The position numbers were made by a program, and so were the translations under genes. A stretch of DNA of 56,563 bases, from assembly GCF_902488535.1 (NCBI RefSeq), contig NZ_CABTWO010000015.1, forward strand, positions 1-56,563, given 5' to 3'. The stretch is from an uncultured Mobiluncus sp. (GTDB lineage Bacteria > Actinomycetota > Actinomycetes > Actinomycetales > Actinomycetaceae). This document shows positions 25,777 through 33,943 of this stretch, piece after piece (positions within the stretch are counted from its first letter, which is position 1; each line of letters begins with the position of its first letter). The notes beneath the pieces are model-generated. The model made no database searches and was not told where the DNA came from. It was given only the letters and a program-made list of their open reading frames with translations.

Positions 25777-25901
25777 TGCTTCCCTCCTCAACCCTCTCGA
25801 CGATGACCGCGCGTCATGCGGACTAAAACCGCGTTCACTCTAGGGCTGCTGGACATACTATCCATCCTTGCCGTTTTGCGGCGAATTTGTGGCGCATCTG
25901 A

Positions 25902-25944
25902 TAAAAATCCGGAGGGCCAGGTCCTTGCGAACCCAGCCCTCCGG
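25902..25944 (-). terminator. Rho-independent terminator after rplQ
   Basis: On the minus strand CCGGAGGGC (25936-25944) pairs perfectly with GCCCTCCGG (25909-25917); ATTTTTAT follows. It closes the infA-rpmJ-rpsM-rpsK-rpoA-rplQ transcript. Confidence 0.93.
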
Positions 25945-25959
25945 GAAAGATGAATCAGC

Positions 25960-26502
25960 TTACTCAGCCTTCTCTTCCGGGGTTTCCTCGGTCTTAGCCT
26001 CGGCCTGGTCTTCAGCAGGAGCCGCGGGCTTTTCCTCAGCAGCGTCCTTCGCTTCGGGCTGAGTTTCTTCCGGCTTGGCTTCTTCGGGCTTAGCGGCGGC
26101 CTTCTTTGGTGTGGCCGGCTTGGCCTTCTTCTTCTTTTCGACGCCCTCAAGCACCAAAGAGATTTCCGCCAGCGGAGCGTTGTCGCCCTTGCGGTTTCCC
26201 ACCTTTATGACGCGAGTGTAACCACCCTCACGGTCTTTATCGATGGCAGGAGCGATTTCCTCAAACAACTTGGCGACAGTAGCCTTGTTGTGCAACTTCG
26301 ACAGCACCTGGCGGCGAGAGTGCAAGTCACCGCGGCGAGCCTTGGTGATGAGCTTCTCAGCCAACGGCTGGAGACGCTTGGCACGAGCTTCAGTGGTGGT
26401 CACGGTTTCGTTATCAAACAGGGAGCAGGCCAGGTTCGCGAGCATAATCCGCTCATGAGAGGGGCTACCACCCAAACGGGGGCCTTTCGTGGGCTTAGGC
26501 AT
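25960..26502 (-). CDS. rplQ: 50S ribosomal protein L17
   Basis: Large-subunit protein; the first 120 residues hold the family core (PTKGPRLGGSPSHERIMLANLACSLF begins it, and YTRVIKVGNRKGDNAPLAEISL ends it). A further 60-residue tail made almost only of Glu, Ala, Lys and Pro follows, more acidic than in most relatives. Last gene of the alpha-type operon, 33 bases after rpoA. Confidence 0.98.
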   Translation of the reverse strand: MPKPTKGPRLGGSPSHERIMLANLACSLFDNETVTTTEARAKRLQPLAEKLITKARRGDLHSRRQVLSKLHNKATVAKLFEEIAPAIDKDREGGYTRVIKVGNRKGDNAPLAEISLVLEGVEKKKKAKPATPKKAAAKPEEAKPEETQPEAKDAAEEKPAAPAEDQAEAKTEETPEEKAE

Positions 26503-26535
26503 GATTCTTAATTCTCCTTAATATTGTCTCAAAAG

Positions 26536-27522
26536 TTAGTTTTCGTCACTGAACTGGGGCATATCTGCGCCTTCAAGGGCAGGCATCGGGGTATCTTTCA
26601 AAGACATTCCCATCCCAGCCAGTTTTTCCTTGATTTCATCAATGGATTTCTGACCAAAGTTGCGAATATCCAGCAGGTCCGCCTGGGAGCGAGCCACCAG
26701 GTCGCCTACCGTGTTGATACCTTCACGGGTCAGGCAGTTCAACGCACGGGAGGTCAAATCCAAGTCCTCGACCGACATAGCCAAATCTTCAGCCAGAGCC
26801 GCATCGTTTCCGGACGGCCCCAATTCGATGCCTTCGGCGTCTTGGTTCAAGTCCCGAGCCAGCCCAAACAGCTCCACCAAGGTCTTGCCTGCGGAAGCCA
26901 TCGCGTCACGCGGAAGGATGGCTTTCTTGGTTTCCACATCGACGACCAAACGATCGAAGTCGGTGCGCTGTTCCACACGAGTGGCCTCCACTCGGTAGGA
27001 CACCTTGAGGACCGGGGAATAGATGGAATCGACCGGAATGCGCGAAATCTCGGCTTCCGGGTCCTTGTTCTGAGACGCGGAAACGTAGCCGCGGCCGCGT
27101 TCCACTGTCAGTTCGATTTCCAGCTTGCCGTCTTTGTTCAACGTGGCAATGTGCTGTTCCGGGTTGTGTATCACCACGCCGGCCGGAGGCATAATGTCAC
27201 CCACGGTGACTTCGCCTTCCCCGGTCTTGCGCAGATACATCACCACGGGCTCATCATTGTCCGAGGACAGGACGATTTCCTTGATGTTCAAAACGATCTG
27301 AGTCACGTCCTCTTTCACACCCGGCAGGGTTGTGAATTCGTGCAGAGCCCCCTCAATTTTGATGGAGGTCACTGCCGAACCCGGAATCGAGGACAGCAGG
27401 GTGCGACGCAGGGAGTTTCCCAGAGTGTACCCGAAACCCGGTTCCAAAGGCTCAATCGTGAAACGAGAGCGCTGGTCATTAATAACTTCTTCAGTCAGCT
27501 TCGGTTGCGCTTGAATAAGCAC
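26536..27522 (-). CDS. rpoA: DNA-directed RNA polymerase alpha subunit
   Basis: The GTG at 27522 is chosen. It gives VLIQAQPKLTEEVINDQRSR, matching the usual actinobacterial N-terminus, and has AGGA eight bases upstream; the frame is open 48 bases further but without a ribosome site. 328 residues: the dimerisation domain with RFTIEPLEPGFGYTLGNSLRRTLL, then a linker, then the C-terminal helix-hairpin domain (LNCLTREGINTVGDLVARS) that contacts UP-elements and activators. Confidence 0.98.
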   Translation of the reverse strand: MLIQAQPKLTEEVINDQRSRFTIEPLEPGFGYTLGNSLRRTLLSSIPGSAVTSIKIEGALHEFTTLPGVKEDVTQIVLNIKEIVLSSDNDEPVVMYLRKTGEGEVTVGDIMPPAGVVIHNPEQHIATLNKDGKLEIELTVERGRGYVSASQNKDPEAEISRIPVDSIYSPVLKVSYRVEATRVEQRTDFDRLVVDVETKKAILPRDAMASAGKTLVELFGLARDLNQDAEGIELGPSGNDAALAEDLAMSVEDLDLTSRALNCLTREGINTVGDLVARSQADLLDIRNFGQKSIDEIKEKLAGMGMSLKDTPMPALEGADMPQFSDEN

Positions 27523-27628
27523 TGTTGATTTCCTTTCCGGCATCCGCCACCACACCGGTTCAGGCTCCAAATCCTTGGCGAGGGGATTTGAGTATTGTTG
27601 TTTGAAAGTAAATTTTCCGAATCCGTTT

Positions 27629-27667
27629 GAGCCGCCGCTCGTCCCTGGTGAGGTACGCCAACGGCTC
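27629..27667 (-). other. Hairpin in the rpsK-rpoA gap
   Basis: The 166-base gap between rpsK and rpoA is where rpsD lies in many bacteria; here it contains no gene. GAGCCG (27662-27667) pairs with CGGCTC (27629-27634) round a 27-base loop on the transcribed strand. There is no T tract, so it is more likely a processing or regulatory structure than a terminator. Confidence 0.35.
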
Positions 27668-27688
27668 AGCCGGCCCGGACAAGCGCAA

Positions 27689-28084
27689 TCAGACGCGGCG
27701 ACGCTTCGGAGGGCGGCAGCCGTTGTGGGCCTGAGGAGTTACATCCTGGATGGAACCAACTTCCAGACCGGTAGCAGTCAGGGTACGAATCGCGGTTTCA
27801 CGACCAGAACCCGGCCCCTTAACAAACACGTCAACCTTCTTCAGGCCGAATTCCTGCGCACGGCGAGCTGCGGCTTCCGCAGCCAGCTGTGCTGCGAAGG
27901 GCGTGGACTTACGCGAGCCCTTGAAACCGACCTGGCCGGAGGACGACCAAGCAATAACCGCACCAGAAGGATCCGTGATGGACACAATGGTGTTGTTAAA
28001 AGTGGATTTGATATAAGCATTGCCTTCGGTAACGTTCTTACGTTCCTTGCGGCGCGATTTAGTGGCTTGAGGCTTACCTGCCAT
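27689..28084 (-). CDS. rpsK: 30S ribosomal protein S11
   Basis: Platform protein of the small subunit. 131 residues with the basic start KPQATKSRRKERKNV, then NAYIKSTFNNTIVSITD, VKGPGSGRETAIRTL and the C-terminal DVTPQAHNGCRPPKRRRV signature. Lies 12 bases after rpsM. Confidence 0.98.
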   Translation of the reverse strand: MAGKPQATKSRRKERKNVTEGNAYIKSTFNNTIVSITDPSGAVIAWSSSGQVGFKGSRKSTPFAAQLAAEAAARRAQEFGLKKVDVFVKGPGSGRETAIRTLTATGLEVGSIQDVTPQAHNGCRPPKRRRV

Positions 28085-28096
28085 GATTTATCCCCC

Positions 28097-28471
28097 TTAC
28101 TTCGCTTTCTTCTTACCGGCAACAGTGCGCTTGGGTCCCTTGCGGGAACGCGCATTAGTCTTGGTGCGCTGGCCGTGCACCGGCAAGCCCGCACGGTGAC
28201 GACGCCCCTGATAGCAATTGATTTCAATCTTGCGGCGAATATCCGCGGCAACTTCACGACGCAAATCACCCTCGACCTTGTAGTTGGCCTGAATGAAATC
28301 GCGCAAGGCAATCAATTCGTCTTCAGTAAGATCCTTGGCCCGCGTATCCGGGCTCACGCCGGTCGCTTCCAAGGTTTCCATCGCACGGGTACGTCCAATC
28401 CCGTAAATATATGTTAAAGCGATTTCCATGCGCTTTTCGCGCGGCAAATCCACACCTACAAGGCGTGCCAT
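28097..28471 (-). CDS. rpsM: 30S ribosomal protein S13
   Basis: Head protein contacting L5 and L31 across the intersubunit bridge. 124 residues; the N-terminal MARLVGVDLPREKRMEIAL and the C-terminal RHRAGLPVHGQRTKTNARSR with its basic tail GPKRTVAGKKKAK are typical. AGGAGAAAC precedes the ATG. Upstream, an unusually long 185-base spacer separates it from rpmJ. Confidence 0.98.
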   Translation of the reverse strand: MARLVGVDLPREKRMEIALTYIYGIGRTRAMETLEATGVSPDTRAKDLTEDELIALRDFIQANYKVEGDLRREVAADIRRKIEINCYQGRRHRAGLPVHGQRTKTNARSRKGPKRTVAGKKKAK

Positions 28472-28535
28472 GTGTTTCTCCTGTTTTCTTATTCAGAGGC
28501 CGTCACCCTGCCTCCCGCACTTTCAACAGCGCGGC

Positions 28536-28589
28536 CTCGGCCCCTGATACCGAGGGTTACGGCTCTCGTGACACCTGAAACTTCAGGTG
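28536..28589 (-). promoter_or_regulatory. Structured spacer between rpmJ and rpsM
   Basis: The 185 bases between rpmJ and rpsM are gene-free. They contain CACCTGA (28572-28578) facing TCAGGTG (28583-28589), a perfect seven-base stem with a tetraloop. CCTCGG..CCGAGG forms a second stem with a nine-base loop just downstream. Most relatives have only a few tens of bases here. A ribosomal-protein autoregulation site is possible. Confidence 0.4.
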
Positions 28590-28656
28590 AGACGACCAGC
28601 CGCTGGCGGGTGCTTGACCCAAACCGGGTCATGCGCCGAGAGCGACGCGTCGGGAC

Positions 28657-28770
28657 TTAGCCCTGACGCTGCTTGTGGCGCGGGTTTTCGCAAATCACCA
28701 TCACGCGACCGTGCCGGCGAATCACCTTGCACTTATCGCAGATGGGTTTGACGCTGGGGTTAACCTTCAT
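28657..28770 (-). CDS. rpmJ: 50S ribosomal protein L36
   Basis: 37 residues with the zinc ligands intact (ICDKCKVIRRHGRVMVICENPRHKQRQG: three Cys and one His), so it is the zinc-binding form. Two ATG codons stand in tandem; the second (28770) has GGAGG five bases upstream and is preferred. It lies 23 bases after infA. Confidence 0.97.
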   Translation of the reverse strand: MKVNPSVKPICDKCKVIRRHGRVMVICENPRHKQRQG

Positions 28771-28793
28771 CATTTCCTCCGAGTTAGGCCAGT

Positions 28794-29015
28794 TTATTTG
28801 TAGCGATATACTATACGGCCTCGAGTGAGGTCGTAAGGACTCAACTCGACTACCACACGATCCTCCGGCAGGATACGGATGTAATGCTGGCGCATTTTAC
28901 CTGAAATATGCGCCAAAACCACATGTTCATTGGCCAGTTGCACCCGGAACATCGCATTAGGCAAGGCCTCTACTACTGTACCTTCGACCTCGATGACTCC
29001 GTCTTTTTTCCCCAT
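28794..29015 (-). CDS. infA: Translation initiation factor IF-1
   Basis: 73 residues of the OB-fold factor that blocks the A site during initiation: MGKKDGVIEVEGTVVEALPN, then ANEHVVLAHISGKMRQHYIRI and LSPYDLTRGRIVYRYK. The frame is open to 29054, but the universal MGKKDGVIE start is used. GGAGG lies unusually far (13 bases) upstream; a TTG closer to it would give an extension not seen in the family. Confidence 0.97.
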   Translation of the reverse strand: MGKKDGVIEVEGTVVEALPNAMFRVQLANEHVVLAHISGKMRQHYIRILPEDRVVVELSPYDLTRGRIVYRYK

Positions 29016-29105
29016 AGGGCTAACCAATCCTCCGCAAAATGTCTTTTGGATCATCAGAATCCGTCATTAAGCAGGCACTCCCGCCGTCAGACAGTCCAAA
29101 GGATA

Positions 29106-29135
29106 ATCCTAAACCTTTTTTCCACCAAACGCCAA
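29106..29135 (-). promoter_or_regulatory. Candidate promoter of infA
   Basis: Minus-strand TTGGCG (29130-29135) and TAGGAT (29106-29111) are separated by 18 bases, about 90 bases before the IF-1 start codon. It would drive infA-rpmJ-rpsM-rpsK-rpoA-rplQ independently of the genes upstream. Confidence 0.5.
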
Positions 29136-29210
29136 ATTTACCGAACCCCGCCGCTGCACTTGCAAACCAGCCAACTCGAGCGGGCAAAATACGGAAACAT
29201 CCTGCTGGGG

Positions 29211-29891
29211 CTACTTCAGACCCTGGCGGCGCAACCGCTGTCGCGTGGTTTCCAGGTTTCCGGCCAAGGCCGCGGTCCGCAACCGCGCCGCTCGTGCCTG
29301 GCGTTGGGGGTCGCGGGCATTAATCATGGAAGTGCCAATTTGCCATCCGGCATAAATCAGCAGCAGCTGAGCGACAAAAATCAATAGGAATGAGACTGCC
29401 GGAGGGGGAAGCAGCGGGAACAGGATTCCGCAAAACGGAATCTTGTAACGTAGCGTGCCACGAACCATATCCAACGTTACCGTTTCGTCACTAGCCTCCG
29501 CTTGGGGGTTGTCAAACTTTACGCTGAACTGCATTTCGTCGCCGGATCCCATGACTTCGCTGACTCGCGCAATCTTATATTTCACCGCTTCGGTCGGCTG
29601 ATAAGCAATGATTTCATCAGGGTTGAGCTGTTGAGCTCCCTGCTGGCGAATCTTTTGGAACAGCAGCAAATCTGATTGGGATAAAGTTGGGCGCATCGAA
29701 TCGTCGGGAATGGTTGTGGCGACGTAACCTTGGGTTCGAGGAATCACGGTGGTCATGATGAAAGATACGCCCACCAGGATAAGGATGACCCAGCCAATCA
29801 TGAAAAAGATGGCATTACGCAAAGGGTGCTGAGACTGCTTGTTCAGCAGCGAAACAATGCGGTTAGTCTGCATGCTCATGTCTGAGCTCAC
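29211..29891 (-). CDS. Signal peptidase I-like membrane protein with altered active site
   Basis: 226 residues. One membrane span is near 28-50. Then a domain with the signal-peptidase serine block IPDDSMRPTL (Ser65 as nucleophile position) appears, followed by GTLRYKIPFCGIL, the closing motif of the SipW/archaeal S26B group. A second span is at about 163-185 and a basic Arg-rich tail follows. Where S26B enzymes have Thr-His-Arg and P-type enzymes Lys-Arg, this sequence reads IARV (Ala108). The catalytic base therefore appears missing, though Lys104 and Lys106 are near. It follows the acidic repeat gene by 52 bases. Confidence 0.78.
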   Translation of the reverse strand: MSSDMSMQTNRIVSLLNKQSQHPLRNAIFFMIGWVILILVGVSFIMTTVIPRTQGYVATTIPDDSMRPTLSQSDLLLFQKIRQQGAQQLNPDEIIAYQPTEAVKYKIARVSEVMGSGDEMQFSVKFDNPQAEASDETVTLDMVRGTLRYKIPFCGILFPLLPPPAVSFLLIFVAQLLLIYAGWQIGTSMINARDPQRQARAARLRTAALAGNLETTRQRLRRQGLK

Positions 29892-29943
29892 CTCCCTGGG
29901 CGTACTGGTATTTTACCTGTTAATGGCTGGTGGGTGTGGTCCT

Positions 29944-32316
29944 TCAACGAGCCTTCTTTGACTTCTTGGAAAAAAGCTTGGAAAAGAATCCCTGTTTGGC
30001 CGGTTCGGCCTCGGCTGGGCCGTCTTGCCCACCAGCGGCGAACAGTTCCTCATCAGCTCCTGGCGCGGCCTCCGAGCTCATGGTCGGTTCCCATTCGGGG
30101 AATCCCTCTTGCATAGCTTCGGGAATGTCGCCTTGAACTTGGGGAATCTCGAAAGGCAGTTCCTCCTCGCTAGCGTCGTGCTCAGCCCCGTCGGCTTGGA
30201 CCAGCATATCCTCAGCGTTTTCGCCCAGATATGGCAGGTCAGCTGCATTAGGTTCGCTCTCTTCGTTTTCCGCAACGGTATCATTCCCGGTCATTTCATC
30301 TGACGTGGTTGTGGGCGCTGCAAAGAAAACTTCGGACTCTGAATCCACAACTGAGTCGACTTCTTCGAGATTGACCGCATCGGAATCTTGTGGAGAATCC
30401 GGTTCGGGTTCCTCCATCCCAATGGCCTCGCTGCCAGGCAAAGCCGTTTCCTCTGCAGTTTGGAGGTCCTCGGGCAGTTCAACGGGGATTTCGTCCGCAG
30501 GTTCGACCTGATTTTCCGTGTCAGTACCGGCGGGTTCCTCTAGCGGCTCGTCAAGACCGGGTTCCTCGGTAGTCTCGAGCTCGGTCGTCTCAAGTTCGGT
30601 TAACTCAAGTTCGGTCGTCTCAAGTTCGGGTTCCAGATCCTCCAACTCACCCAAATCCAAATCCGCCAAGTCCACGTCAGTTTCGGTGAAATCCTCCCCT
30701 ATGTGGGCTGCCGACAAATCTGGGACTTGCTCAGGCAGTTCTTCAGGGAGTTCCTCAGGCAGATCTTCGGGGAGTCCCTCAGGGAGTTCCGCGAGCAAAT
30801 CAGTTTCCGGAATATCTGCCGCTTCCAGGTCCTCAACCGGGGTTTCCTCGGAAAGTTCAGGGGTGGCCTCATCCGCCGACTCCGCGGAGGCGGAGTCTTG
30901 CAGGGTTAGCTCGGTTTCCAGCTGCGGCTCGTTGATTTCCGTTTCCTCCAGCAGCGCAGCTGCCGGCAGTTCCTCGGCGACTTCCGCGCCTTCGGGCAGC
31001 TCGGTTTGCTCAAGATTGGCCTCAAGTTCAGTTTCGGAAGCTACCTCAGCCGGTGCCTCATCTGACGTGGCCGCGAGCTGGTCTGGCTCCAACGAGGGGA
31101 CTTCCGGGGCTTCCTCGGGGTTGACCTCCCAATGCGCCACTTCACCTTCGACATCGCCGACAAACAGTTCGTCGTCATTGCCTTCAGACTCCAGCACGTC
31201 GTCGTCATAGACGCGCTGACTCACTAAGTCTTCCACGGCGGAAATTTCTGCGGCGAGAGTCTGTTCGGTCGATTCACCCTCCGCTGGCTCAACGGGAAGC
31301 TCCTCAGGCAACTGTTCGGGCAGCTCCTCGGAAATCTCTTCCGGCAACTGCTCAAGCAAGTCCTCCGGCAGTTCCTCAGCCAAGTCCTGAGGCAACTGTT
31401 CAGGCAGCTCCTCGGAAATCTCTATTTCCTCTGCGTCAATGGCGGCAAGCTCTTCGGGCTCAGACCAAAGCTCGGTAACTTCCTGTGCGGCTTCCGGCGC
31501 TTCGCTCTCAGGCAACTCCTGGTCAGGGACAGGCGCATCCGTGTCCGCAGCAGGTTCGGCAGGAGCCATAGGCTCTCCGAGCAGAGGTAAGACTTCCTCG
31601 GGTACCTCAGTTTCAGAAGTGGCCATATCAGGAGCGTGAGTCAGGGGTACACCAACTTCCGGAGCCAGGGGCTGGGCTGCGTCCGCTGGAGCTGGGGCAG
31701 TTTCTGTCCAGGTCGCCTCGCTGGACTCCCAGTCGGCGGGAGTGGCAGGGGCTGCTTCCGGCACAGTCTCCGGTTCGGATTCCTCCGGCATTTCAGGTGC
31801 CGCTTCCGGCTGCGGCTGCGTCGCCTGCTCAGCCGGGGGCGGGGGTGGTGTCGTCGTCGCACGCGAGGCCGCGATGATATCCAGACCGGGAATCTCGGCT
31901 GCCGCCGGGTCGTTAGCCAGCGGTAACGGACGGCGTGACCCTGTTTCGAGAGCCTCGATGGCGCAATCCGCGATGGCTTTCCAGTCAAAACCAGCCTTGG
32001 CAAGTTCGGAAGTTTCGACCTCAGGCAAGGGAGTATTGGGGATTGACTGGTCAGTGCGCGCGGAACGCACGTGGCTGGCCAGTTCATCTAACAGTTCGGG
32101 CACACTGGGCAGCTGAGACGGCAAGGAAACACCGTTCGTGTAGATGTAACCGGGATTATGCTTGCGCACTTTGGCCCGCAAGCGCTCCACATCCTCGCGG
32201 CCCTGAGCCGTCAGAGTCGGGGGACGATACCCATCGTCTTCGGGAACAAACCGGGAAAACCGTTGCCCTCCCATGTCGAAACGAGAGGGGGTTGCGGGGT
32301 TGCTGCTTTCAGCCAC
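29944..32316 (-). CDS. Large acidic repeat protein, unknown
   Basis: Not recognised. 790 residues, GTG start with AAGGAG at good spacing. Residues 1-130 may fold (RFVPEDDGYRPPTLTAQGRE, then AKAGFDWKAIADCAIEALE). The middle is extremely rich in Glu, Pro, Ala, Leu and Asp, with repeated EELPE / EDLPE / EQLPE units near residues 292-340 and 505-535, and TELE-type runs near 555-580. The last 16 residues (GFFSKLFSKKSKKAR) are basic and amphipathic. No signal peptide or membrane span is seen. Paired with the signal-peptidase-like gene downstream, and inserted between map and infA. Confidence 0.8.
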   Translation of the reverse strand: MAESSNPATPSRFDMGGQRFSRFVPEDDGYRPPTLTAQGREDVERLRAKVRKHNPGYIYTNGVSLPSQLPSVPELLDELASHVRSARTDQSIPNTPLPEVETSELAKAGFDWKAIADCAIEALETGSRRPLPLANDPAAAEIPGLDIIAASRATTTPPPPPAEQATQPQPEAAPEMPEESEPETVPEAAPATPADWESSEATWTETAPAPADAAQPLAPEVGVPLTHAPDMATSETEVPEEVLPLLGEPMAPAEPAADTDAPVPDQELPESEAPEAAQEVTELWSEPEELAAIDAEEIEISEELPEQLPQDLAEELPEDLLEQLPEEISEELPEQLPEELPVEPAEGESTEQTLAAEISAVEDLVSQRVYDDDVLESEGNDDELFVGDVEGEVAHWEVNPEEAPEVPSLEPDQLAATSDEAPAEVASETELEANLEQTELPEGAEVAEELPAAALLEETEINEPQLETELTLQDSASAESADEATPELSEETPVEDLEAADIPETDLLAELPEGLPEDLPEELPEELPEQVPDLSAAHIGEDFTETDVDLADLDLGELEDLEPELETTELELTELETTELETTEEPGLDEPLEEPAGTDTENQVEPADEIPVELPEDLQTAEETALPGSEAIGMEEPEPDSPQDSDAVNLEEVDSVVDSESEVFFAAPTTTSDEMTGNDTVAENEESEPNAADLPYLGENAEDMLVQADGAEHDASEEELPFEIPQVQGDIPEAMQEGFPEWEPTMSSEAAPGADEELFAAGGQDGPAEAEPAKQGFFSKLFSKKSKKAR

Positions 32317-32340
32317 GTTCTATTCTCCTTGCCATTCACA

Positions 32341-32385
32341 GTGCCGGACGGCACAGCTCTAATTATTCTATATTAGGCTCCCTAG
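32341..32385 (-). promoter_or_regulatory. Candidate promoter and small stem before the acidic repeat gene
   Basis: In the 171-base gap after map, the minus strand shows TAATATAGAAT (two overlapping -10-like hexamers). GTGCC and GGCAC then form a five-base stem with a four-base loop (32341-32354), about 25 bases before the GTG start. It suggests that the acidic protein and its partner have their own promoter rather than depending on the spc operon. Confidence 0.4.
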
Positions 32386-32487
32386 GCGAAACCGAAATCC
32401 AGCACTAAAACTTGCCACTTTAAAAGGTCATTAGCCCAAACTGACAGTAAACCGAAACTAAGGAAAAGTGAAACTACAGAAAAAGAC

Positions 32488-33357
32488 TCAACCGCGGGGT
32501 GCGATTGCCCGCGGTGAAAGACCGAAGGGAGCCAACCCGGCTCGTCCCCCGTCCGGAGCCGTCAAAACCCACACTCCGCCGGGCAGAACCGCGACCGTGT
32601 GCTCAAAGTGGGCCGCTCTGGACCCGTCTACAGTCACTGCCGTCCAACCGTCGGACAGTTCCTTGGTGACGGAACCGCCACGGGTCAGCATGGGTTCTAT
32701 GGCCAGCACCATGCCCGGTTTAATCTTTGGGCCATGAGAACGGGTGGAATAGTTCAACACATCCGGAGCCTGGTGCATGGCGGTACCGATGCCATGACCC
32801 ACATACTCCTCTACGATGCCGGCCTCCCAGCCGTAACGAAGCGTGTCTTCCGCCACGACTTTCTCAACAGCGTCACCAATTTCACCCAGGTGCTTGGCGT
32901 TTGCCAGGGCGGCTATCGCAGACCACAGGGCACGTTCGGTCGTGGAAAGCAGCTGCAAATCTTCGGGACGAGCATGTGCTTCACCGCCGCAAATCATTGA
33001 AAATGCGGCGTCGCCGTGCCATTGGCGCGAAGCGTTGTCCACAATGTAGGCGCCGCAATCAAAGCTCACCAAGTCGCCAAACTGCAGCACCCGATTGCCC
33101 GGAATCCCGTGGACGACCTGTTCGTTAATCGAAATACAGACCGTAGCGGGAAAACCGTCGTAACCCAAGAAGTTGGACTTCGCGCCCATGCGTTTGATGA
33201 CGGCAGCGCTGATTTGATCCAGTTCTCCGGTGGTGATGCCCGGCTCACAAGCCTCCCGCAGGGCCTGGTGAATCGCGACAACCACCATTCCAGCACGACG
33301 CATTTTCAGGATTTGATTGGTGGACTTAATCTCAATGCGCCGGTCTTGGACTGACAC
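32488..33357 (-). CDS. map: Methionine aminopeptidase, type I
   Basis: Removes the initiator methionine from nascent proteins. 289 residues; metal ligands are visible in VSFDCGAYI and WHGDAAFSM (two Asp), GHGIGTAMHQ (His) and the later AIEPML and HFEHTVAV (two Glu). The proline-rich C-terminal 25 residues (after GGVWVLTAPDG) exceed the usual end. It lies four bases after adk and ends the secY-adk-map run. Confidence 0.96.
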   Translation of the reverse strand: MSVQDRRIEIKSTNQILKMRRAGMVVVAIHQALREACEPGITTGELDQISAAVIKRMGAKSNFLGYDGFPATVCISINEQVVHGIPGNRVLQFGDLVSFDCGAYIVDNASRQWHGDAAFSMICGGEAHARPEDLQLLSTTERALWSAIAALANAKHLGEIGDAVEKVVAEDTLRYGWEAGIVEEYVGHGIGTAMHQAPDVLNYSTRSHGPKIKPGMVLAIEPMLTRGGSVTKELSDGWTAVTVDGSRAAHFEHTVAVLPGGVWVLTAPDGGRAGLAPFGLSPRAIAPRG

Positions 33358-33361
33358 CGAG

Positions 33362-33943
33362 CTATTTCCCTTCGATTTCTTCCATCACCGTAAGCAAACG
33401 CTGAGCAATCTCAGAAATGGTGCCCTCCCCATCGACCTTGCGCAACACACCCTCCTGCTCATAATAGTCCAGCAAGGGCCGCGTGGCTGTGAAAAACACC
33501 TCGAGGCGGTGCTCGATGACTTCAGGAGTGTCGTCGGTACGGCCTTCGATTTCGGCGCGCTTCAACAGCCGCCGCTCAACTTCCGCGGCGCTGACATCTA
33601 GATAAATCGCCGCGTCCACCCGCTCGTTGGTCTCAGCCAATACCGCTTTGAGCACCTTAGCCTGGGGAATGGAGCGAGGATAGCCGTCAAGCAGAAAGCC
33701 CGCCGTGGCATCGGTCTGACTGATGCGCTCGCAGACAATCCGGTCCGTGACGGAATCAGGAACAAACTCGCCCTTGTCGATATAAGACTCGATGAGCTTG
33801 CCCAGTTCAGTTTTTTCCGCCTTGTGTTTACGGAAAATATCTCCGGTAGAAATCCAAGGGATATTGAAGTGTGCGGCGATTTCTTTGGCGTGGGTCCCTT
33901 TACCCGCGCCGGGAGGGCCCATAATCACCAAATTTTTCGTCAT
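33362..33943 (-). CDS. adk: Adenylate kinase
   Basis: Interconverts 2 ADP with ATP and AMP. 193 residues with the P-loop GPPGAGKGTHAKEIA, the AMP site WISTGDIFRKH, FLLDGYPRS, and a short lid (RAEIEGRTDDTPEVIEHRLE) without zinc cysteines. This is the short form usual in Actinobacteria. The ATG overlaps the secY stop by four bases. Confidence 0.97.
   Translation of the reverse strand: MTKNLVIMGPPGAGKGTHAKEIAAHFNIPWISTGDIFRKHKAEKTELGKLIESYIDKGEFVPDSVTDRIVCERISQTDATAGFLLDGYPRSIPQAKVLKAVLAETNERVDAAIYLDVSAAEVERRLLKRAEIEGRTDDTPEVIEHRLEVFFTATRPLLDYYEQEGVLRKVDGEGTISEIAQRLLTVMEEIEGK

Noticed and set aside
30518..31210. Plus-strand frame encoding a Ser-rich protein
   Set aside because: It is the reverse reading of the Glu-rich repeats in the acidic protein.
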